Shown here one piece after another: positions 57,880-64,000 of a stretch of DNA of 64,000 bases. The position numbers and the translations under genes were made by a program. The DNA is from Poronia punctata (Eukaryota > Ascomycota > Sordariomycetes > Xylariales > Xylariaceae). The stretch's first letter is position 1, and every line of letters starts with the position of its first letter. The stretch lies in NCBI GenBank assembly GCA_022579005.1, contig MU401513.1, forward strand, positions 1 through 64,000, written 5' to 3'. The notes under the pieces were generated by a model that was not told the origin of the DNA, ran no database searches, and saw nothing but the letters and a program-made list of their open reading frames with translations.

Positions 57880-59382
57880 CTAGTCTTCGAACTTGAAGCT
57901 TCGACTTGTCGAAACATCCAGTGGACCTCCCTTATAGCTTCCACGCTTTTTCTTGTTCTTCTCCTTTGTAAAACCTTTGCCCTTTGTCACTATCAAGTCC
58001 CGGTGTGCCTGTTCGCCGTACCCGTGAGAGACATATGCGTTGGACGATAGACGGGGGTCGACTACGACATCCTTGGAAATACGGGAAAATGGCTGGTTCG
58101 ATTTCTTGGGGGCTGCACCATTGCCCCTGTTGTTCACCTTGGGAACCGAAGGACCGGGTAGAGGCACAGGAGATTCCTTGTCTAGTGTGACGGAACTATC
58201 CGAGTTCACAGTGGTCTTTTTCTCCGCCTTTACTTCACCCGCATCTGAATCCGAGTCGCTGGAACTGTCAGAATCGGGAAGTGGCACCTTTGCTGCAGCC
58301 TTCATTTCCTTCTCGGAGTCAGATTCAGATTCAGAGCTGGAGGAGTCGGAGTCGGATTCAGAGCTGGATGAGGAGTCGGAATCGGAATCGGAAGTACTGT
58401 CGGAACTGTCACTGTCAGGCTTGGTTTTCTTGGCCTTCTTTGTCTTCTTTGCCTCCTTTGCCTTCTTTTCCTTCTTTGGCTTTGCCACTTCCTCGTCAGA
58501 GCTATCATCGGAGCTCTCCTCAGAGCTATCAGAGCTGTCGGAGCTGTCATCTGAGGAAGAATCGGATTCCGAACTGGATTCAGATGAGCTCTCGTCTGAG
58601 CTAGACTTTGTCTTCAGCTTCTTAGATTTTGGCTTTGCAGGAAGCGACTTTTTAGCAGGGGCCGAGTCGGACTCGGAAGACGAGTCTTCGCTGTCGGATT
58701 CGGCTTTGCGCTTCAGCGATACGGTCTTCTTCGCAAGCGTGACCTTGGTAGCTACTGGTTTCTCTTCGTCGCTCTCACTATCGCTATCGCTATCGCTATC
58801 ACTGGAACTCTCACTGGAACTGTCGCTGCTAGAGGAATCTGAGGATGCAGCAATAGGGGCATCGGCCATGTCAACATCATCGTCGTCGGATGACTCGTCG
58901 CTGCTAGAACTATCGCTGCTATCGTCGCTACTGCTGCTGACCTTTGTGACGGTTTTCAGAGTTGTGCCGGGTGCCACGTCCTTGCCGTTGGAGGTCTCCC
59001 AGGCTTGGAAGACGCTGACTAGCGACTGATGCTTCTTGCTGCTGCTCTTGCCGGTTTCGCGTCCCTTCCAAGCCTTGGTAGCACGCTGCTTTTGGAATTC
59101 ACGGTGGGCCTCATCGAAGCCTTGGTCTGAGAGGAAGGACTCGACAAGGTCCATAAGCTGCGTCGGGGGCTTCTCGGCGTTTGCAGCAACAGCCGCAGAA
59201 GAAGCCTTCTGGCTCTTCTTCTCCTTCTTGGCCATTTTATCGGGTGGGTTTGATGTAGAAGCCGATTGATCTAAGCGTGTGGAGGCAGAGTTGTTCGTGA
59301 ACAGCCAAGATGGAGGTCCTGATGATGGCAATGCGGTTGTTGTTGTTGTTGTGTTGGTGTTAGACTTGGCACTCTTCGACAT
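57880..59382 (-). CDS. LisH + SRP40/Nopp140-type nucleolar phosphoprotein
   Basis: Single exon, 500 aa from the ATG at 59382; a second in-frame ATG at 59235 (MAKKEKKSQK) could be the true start and would give 451 aa. A LisH-like helix pair lies near 73-100 (PTQLMDLVESFLSDQGFDEAHREFQ). The middle (about 130-400) alternates acidic Ser/Asp/Glu tracts with Lys-rich patches (AKKTKKAKKTK), the Nopp140/SRP40 pattern with many CK2-type sites. The C-terminal 70 residues are the conserved SRP40 C-terminal domain: FSRISKDVVVDPRLSSNAY, then VTKGKGFTKEKNKKKRGSY, ending SFKFED. This plan matches yeast Srp40 and vertebrate NOLC1, chaperones of snoRNPs and pre-ribosome factors in the nucleolus. Low-complexity coding produces long spurious antisense frames. 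Confidence 0.92.
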   Translation of the reverse strand: MSKSAKSNTNTTTTTTALPSSGPPSWLFTNNSASTRLDQSASTSNPPDKMAKKEKKSQKASSAAVAANAEKPPTQLMDLVESFLSDQGFDEAHREFQKQRATKAWKGRETGKSSSKKHQSLVSVFQAWETSNGKDVAPGTTLKTVTKVSSSSDDSSDSSSSDESSDDDDVDMADAPIAASSDSSSSDSSSESSSDSDSDSDSESDEEKPVATKVTLAKKTVSLKRKAESDSEDSSSESDSAPAKKSLPAKPKSKKLKTKSSSDESSSESSSESDSSSDDSSDSSDSSEESSDDSSDEEVAKPKKEKKAKEAKKTKKAKKTKPDSDSSDSTSDSDSDSSSSSESDSDSSSSESESDSEKEMKAAAKVPLPDSDSSSDSDSDAGEVKAEKKTTVNSDSSVTLDKESPVPLPGPSVPKVNNRGNGAAPKKSNQPFSRISKDVVVDPRLSSNAYVSHGYGEQAHRDLIVTKGKGFTKEKNKKKRGSYKGGPLDVSTSRSFKFED

Positions 59383-60515
59383 GACACGAAAGCTGGCCAA
59401 AGTCTATGATGCAGTGAGACAACCAGTCGCTAAGGGTCGTTGCTGAAGAGAAACAAAGCAATGAGGAAAAACAGAAGGCGAAAATCTATCGTGGTCGTCG
59501 CTTCAACCTCGCCGTGTACGAGTACTTACTTCCCGACTTGCGACAGAAAAATTTGTGGGTTGCGACAGAGAAAAGCCCGATAAGGAAATGACAGTGGGCC
59601 CCACCTATTCTGCCCGCACAATAGGAAATACCGCCTACTAAAAGTTGATTAGCTCCGTAGCTTAATGTGAAACCGCTCGGGTCTAACTCACCGCCTGCCC
59701 ACGTTGTCCTTCCGCGTCAAACGTGCTATCTCACGCTGCGTGGCTGCCTTTTGGGATGTACCTAAAACCTCCTAGCTCTGCTCCTAGGATGTACCTACTT
59801 CCCAGCAGCTCAGTATGCACGTAGAAACAAGAAGGGATCAACCCGTAAAGTTCTAGGCATCCAAATAAAATCAAGATGTTTGAGACCTTTTTCGCCCAGT
59901 AGGAAGGAGATCTTTGTGTTACGTTTTGTATCCACCATGTTGAAGTTTCTATTCATACATACTCGTGCACCCATTTACAGACGCAATATATGTGTGTAAC
60001 CTGACAGCCTGACTGATACTGCATAAAAAGCAGTGCAGGTAAGAATTAAGTTCTGCAACGCCCCCATCACCGCAACTCAAGAGATCGTAGCCTTTGCCAG
60101 GTACTCAGCAGAATTTATACGATTGCACTCCCTATTCTAAATATGGCATCGTTGCCACCTGTAGTTTCGACGATCAGTGCGGCGCAGTGTTTCGATGCAG
60201 GCAGACAATTGGAGTTGTATGTGGCAGTCCTGCATCTAAGGTATCTAGGCAACAGAATTCTAACCGACCCGGCCCCATCTAACTACATGATGCTCAATCC
60301 AATTGAATTATTGATGGACGGGAGGCTTTGAGTAGATATCCGTGACTTTGGTTTCGACAATTTACTTTAGGTATATAAAGCGATGTGCTGCCTTTCGGCA
60401 TTTGGTCTTGTCGATGACCTTATCACCATTAGATTTTTATCCCCTAGAGCTCGCTTTCACCAAATAAACCCGTCAACAACGAATAAAACAACCATTAAAC
60501 CGCACATTCGTACGC
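59383..60515. other. Divergent intergenic region
   Basis: Promoter region shared by the SRP40-like gene (-) and the four-TM gene (+). Contains an ATG-started 62-codon frame (60143-60331, +) with a reasonable amino-acid mix, upstream of the next gene. It could be an upstream ORF or a small protein, but nothing supports translation. Confidence 0.4.
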
Positions 60516-61249
60516 ATGGCTGGTCAATCCACCATGGGAGTCGACAACAGAGAATCCACCGAGTCAACTCGGTCCTCATCCCCGTTAATCACGGCCCACC
60601 AACCGCCCCAGCCTTACCTATCCTACGATGATGAAGGTCACGTGCATGAACCCAAGAGCACCAGAGTCGACATATCATTCATAGTGACGGTTCTCCGATT
60701 CCTAGCCCTCGTGTTCGGCCTCGTCGTCGGCATCAACATGATCATCATCGGACCGCGGAGACTATCCGTCCTGTTCCTCACCATCATCACTTGGATCGCC
60801 TTTGCATGGAATACCGTCTCGCTCATCCGCGCCGTCTACACGTGCAAGCCTCTTTTCAAAGTCAAGCTCGTCATGGACAGGGGCGTGGTCCTCACCGATA
60901 ATGTCTACGAGGAAAGAGGAGGCGGCGGAAAAACCCGCAAGTGGTTCCGTGCCGTTTGGGTCGACCTGGCTCTAACCGTTTTTCTCTTCATCTTTAATTT
61001 GCTCACTTGCCTGCGGTGGATGAGAGTATACGACACCTCTTTGGTTTTTAACTGGTTTGCTATGTAAGTGTTTTCTTTTTCTTTTCATGGCAGACGTGGA
61101 AGCTAGGGCGCACTAACATTTTACTTTGCAGCACTTTTCAAATCGCTATTACTCTGCTCACTGTTTCTCCAACCTTGAGCAAAGCTCACCTGAGCTTTGA
61201 GTGTGCCGATGGCCCTGCATATGTCATTCGGACTCCTCGGGAGGTTTAA
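60516..61249 (+). CDS. Small four-TM membrane protein, uncharacterised
   Basis: Exons 60516-61063 and 61132-61249 (TAA); 221 aa. The 68-bp intron (GTAAGT...CACTAAC...TTTGCAG) joins NWFA to ITFQIAITL in frame, completing the fourth helix. A polar Ser/Pro-rich N-terminus (about 50 residues) is followed by four hydrophobic segments: FIVTVLRFLALVFGLVVGIN, VLFLTIITWIAFAWNTVSLI, WVDLALTVFLFIFNLLTCL and FAITFQIAITLLTVSPTL. A basic loop with KTRKWFRAVWVD lies between helices two and three. The layout (N-in, four TM, short tail) resembles MARVEL-type or other small fungal tetraspan proteins, but no family motif is clear. Start chosen as the first ATG in frame, preceded by an A-rich leader. Confidence 0.85.
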
Positions 61250-61696
61250 ATAGGGAGTCTCCTAAGAGCACCTGTTTACTCAGTAACGAGGCACGGCTCC
61301 TGAGTCCTACCCCCTTGTCCGCCTAGGTCAAGATAAAGAATTGGCGGCTTAGACTGCATAACGACAGCTGTCATAATAGGGATTCGATAGTATTTAGTAC
61401 CTACTTAGTTTATAGTTTAGTTCCTACTAGCAGGCCCAGTTAGGATCACCTCGGACACTTTCAAGGCTGCAGTCAAAGTCCATCAGGAATTGTAATGCGG
61501 CATACAGTACACGCATACTTGGGATGGCGCTGCTATGACATATGGGGTTCTCTTAATAAAATGGTACTGCCCTCTATATGACCGGCCCCATGGTTAGGCC
61601 TTTCATGATGTGTGTCATAAAGTGGTCTATAACTAAACGAGTTTTAAAGCAACGCTGATAAAGACAATCATGAAGCCACTTTAACAGACCTCATTC
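61250..61696. other. Convergent intergenic region
   Basis: 3' ends of the four-TM gene (+) and the transporter gene (-) face each other across about 450 bp. No gene seen. Confidence 0.45.
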
Positions 61697-64000
61697 CTAG
61701 TCGTCGTGTCGAAAGAGGTAAACCTCGCCAGTCAGGACAGCTAAGCCTATGGTCATGGCAATACTAATGATCGGCAAATTGACACGCGCGAATTCGAGCC
61801 CATGCACCCGAATATGTTTTCGGAAGAGGATGTCCCGCCAGAGAAGACCGGCCAGTGATGCGCTAAACGCAATGCTGAAGGCGCCGTAATTAACGCCGAG
61901 GGCCATGGAATAGATCGTTGCCCATTTTCGCCGGTCCCCCAAATGCTCCCCGCTGTCGATGTGTATCTGCTCCCAGGCCTGTATGACCCGAGAGAGCAAA
62001 ATAGTGGTGCCGATGTTAGTACCGGCGAACTGAAGAAACAAAACCCCAAAGCGTCAGATCAAGCCCTCAAGTCGTGAGCGAATATGGAGGGGGAGGCCAA
62101 GACTCACATTGCATAGTATAACTGAAAGAAATCCCATGCCCCCGATGGCACCGATGGTTCCTGTCTTATCAACCCAATGCTTCCACCCATATGCGAAGAC
62201 GGCGACCCAGCCCTTCGTTACCAGCCCCTGTACAAGGATGAACATCTCAAACGAGAATGGAAGAAGAGCGAAAGGTAGATGGCTCAAAACCGCCATGACC
62301 GTGGGAAACGTATCTTGTGACCACCTGTATGTGTCCCTCGTGACGGATACGAGTGTCCGCGGTTCGCTGCCCGGCGGACAGGCGGGGATTGGGCATTCGT
62401 GAATTGCATTTTGTTCCGCAGCTTTGTTCTTTTCCTCTTCTAGACCATGGGTCGACTGAGTGTCCGCTCTCCTCTGTGATGCAGGGATCTCGATTCCAAG
62501 GCCCACAGGCCCGTCTTTACGGCCAGTAGTCGTATCAGTGGCGGCGGTTTCATGCTGGATGTCTTCATCGCCATCAGGGCCGTTTCCGTCATTCCCATGT
62601 GCGGGCCTGATAGGAGTGTCATTCTGGGTTCCATCTGGTACGGGATTCATAACCGCGAGTCGGTCCTCCCCATCCGGCACATCCTCGCTTGAGTCCTTCA
62701 TCCAACCCTTCTCGTCGGCGCTAGGCTGACTATTCGTATTAAGTGATTCCAACGCTATTGCAGAAGTAACAGCGGGATCAGTAGTTTGTTCGCCCATACC
62801 CCCTTCTGCTGCAAGTTCTCTCCTTCTCCTTTCGGCGGCCTCGGCAACTTCCTGCCTCCCTGCGCGGGCAATCTTGCGCGTCTCTTCTCGGTGGATCCAG
62901 CCCCAAGCCAGATCAAAAATGAGCATGACAACCGCCGCAGGCAATGTCACGTAGAAAACTGCAGTTTCCTGGTCCTGACTGGATTTGACTTCGTTGAGCA
63001 CAAGGATAGTAATTAGTGTAGCAGCCATAACACAGGCGCCGAACGCGGCACCGGTCTTATCCAGGAAAGGATTCATGATCTCCTCTAGAGATAGCATCTG
63101 GCCTTCTTCGGTTTGTTTCTCTTCTTCGCCGGCAGTACCTCGTCCGTAGGGGATGTTTGGATTCACCGGCTTTCTGCGCCTCGCCTCCTCGTCGAGCTCA
63201 TGCATCTTGATAGAGCTCGGAATAAGAGACTCGTCGGCAAACACAATGTAGAGCAGAAACGGGAACAAGACGATGGCGGTTATGACAACTGGAACAACCA
63301 TATCCCTAGTGTAGTAAATAAATTTGATGTTGAAGGCACCAGCAAGCACGAGATTTGTTGGATTGGACGAGACGAGGATGGCCGAGGCGATATTAGCAAC
63401 AGCAAATTGAGTGTGAATCCACGCTCGAGGATGGACGATATTGCTTGAGACGCGGGTCATGTAGGCAAGGAATGCCGTGCCGGATAAAATGATGGGATCA
63501 TTGCCGATGAAGCTTCCCAGGCCGAAAAAGAAGGCGTAGAGGAAGAAGAATAGACGGTGGCCGACCTTGCCTCCCAGCTGGAGGACTTTAAAGGCAAGAT
63601 ACCTGATGAGACCTGATGCGTCGATTGAAATAGCGATATAAGCCAGCGAGAAGAAAAACAGTAGAATGTCGTATGGCACAATGTGGTCAGAGCCAACAAT
63701 GCCGCCTTTAATTTCATCTCCGTTGATGGCCCCGATGGCCAACAAGAAAATGTCCGCTATGAGCGGCCCCGTGACAAAGTTGATGGGAAAACGGAACCAC
63801 AAGTACGGCTTAACCACGTCGTCGGTAAGACTGTCCGCTTCCGTTGTCTCAACGAGCTCCTTCTTCCTCCGGTCATAATGTGTCCTTGGCGGGATGACCC
63901 GCAGAGCGACTAGGGATTTCACTATAGTTTTGTATAACACAATCGGCACTGGGATGGGGATGTGAAATGGAAACAACACAGTGATGTCTAATCCAAGGTC
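61697..64000 (-). CDS. ArsB/NhaD/citrate-type ion transporter (5' end outside window)
   Basis: Exons within the window: (beyond 64000)-62108 and 62029-61697 (TAG), with a 78-bp GT-AG intron joining VILCN to FAGTNIGTT. The frame stays open to the window edge with no convincing ATG (the first candidate codons are non-ATG), so the N-terminus lies outside. Multiple TM segments of the ion-transporter (IT) superfamily are visible: FVTGPLIADIFLLAIGAI, YDILLFFFSLAYIAISIDASG, GSFIGNDPIILSGTAFLAYM, and the signature AILVSSNPTNLVLAG, mirrored in the second half by ILCNFAGTNIGTTILLSRV. A hydrophilic insert rich in Asp/Glu/Thr separates the halves (about 200 residues), longer than in bacterial homologues. 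Substrate (arsenite, dicarboxylate, Na+/H+) cannot be told. The C-terminus ends RHDD. Confidence 0.9.

Noticed and set aside
58040..59029. 329-codon plus-strand frame opposite the SRP40-like gene
   Set aside because: Low-complexity Ser/Glu/Leu antisense of the acidic Ser tracts; the minus strand has clear LisH and SRP40 C-terminal domains.

Overview
The window looks like nuclear DNA of a filamentous ascomycete (Pezizomycotina, probably a Sordariomycete; the class is inference). The evidence is short GT-AG introns with CTAAC/CTGAC branch points, fungal-type genes (a Dal5-like permease, a Pth11-like rhodopsin-domain protein, SRP40, MGM101, BPL1, COA4), and a sharply two-part base composition. 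Gene-bearing DNA of ordinary composition alternates with three extremely AT-rich blocks (1-1440, about 5240-15600 and about 43600-56930). These carry C-to-T/G-to-A decay of the kind produced by repeat-induced point mutation (RIP). Ordinary intergenic DNA is crowded with TAGGTA/TACCTA words.

Layout. 1-1440: AT block. 1441-5240: a small gene island holding one multi-intron receptor-like gene (2524-4882) that contains a nested stwintron and a 7-nt microexon. 5240-15600: AT block, no recognisable coding sequence, with an under-mutated minisatellite island near 8 kb. 15600-43600: the main gene-bearing segment: an MFS permease (-), a rhodopsin-domain protein (+), biotin protein ligase (-), COA4 (+), MGM101 (+), a REEP/Yop1-family protein (-), a four-TM protein of unknown function (-), and an adenosine deaminase-related (ADGF) protein (-). 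Two N10 gaps at 15920 and 31712 are framed by poly-G and poly-C and by error-laden copies of the neighbouring DNA; they look like assembly artefacts. 43600-56930: AT block that resolves into a nested insertion. A complete but RIP-destroyed chromodomain Ty3/Gypsy element (44163-50959, two LTRs of about 245 bp, 5-bp target duplication) lies inside what appears to be a minus-strand LINE-type element. 56930-64000: SRP40-like nucleolar protein (-), a small four-TM protein (+), and an ArsB/NhaD/citrate-type transporter (-) cut by the right edge.

Functional themes. BPL1, COA4 and MGM101 are neighbours, and two of them (COA4, MGM101) have dedicated mitochondrial roles; biotin ligase also serves mitochondrial carboxylases. 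The rest are general membrane and housekeeping genes. I see no biosynthetic cluster, CRISPR array, rRNA or convincing tRNA. The most unusual items are the stwintron and microexon in a gene encoding three copies of a six-cysteine extracellular repeat, isolated between two RIP blocks, and a mirror-image RIP gradient in the two LTRs of the Gypsy element.
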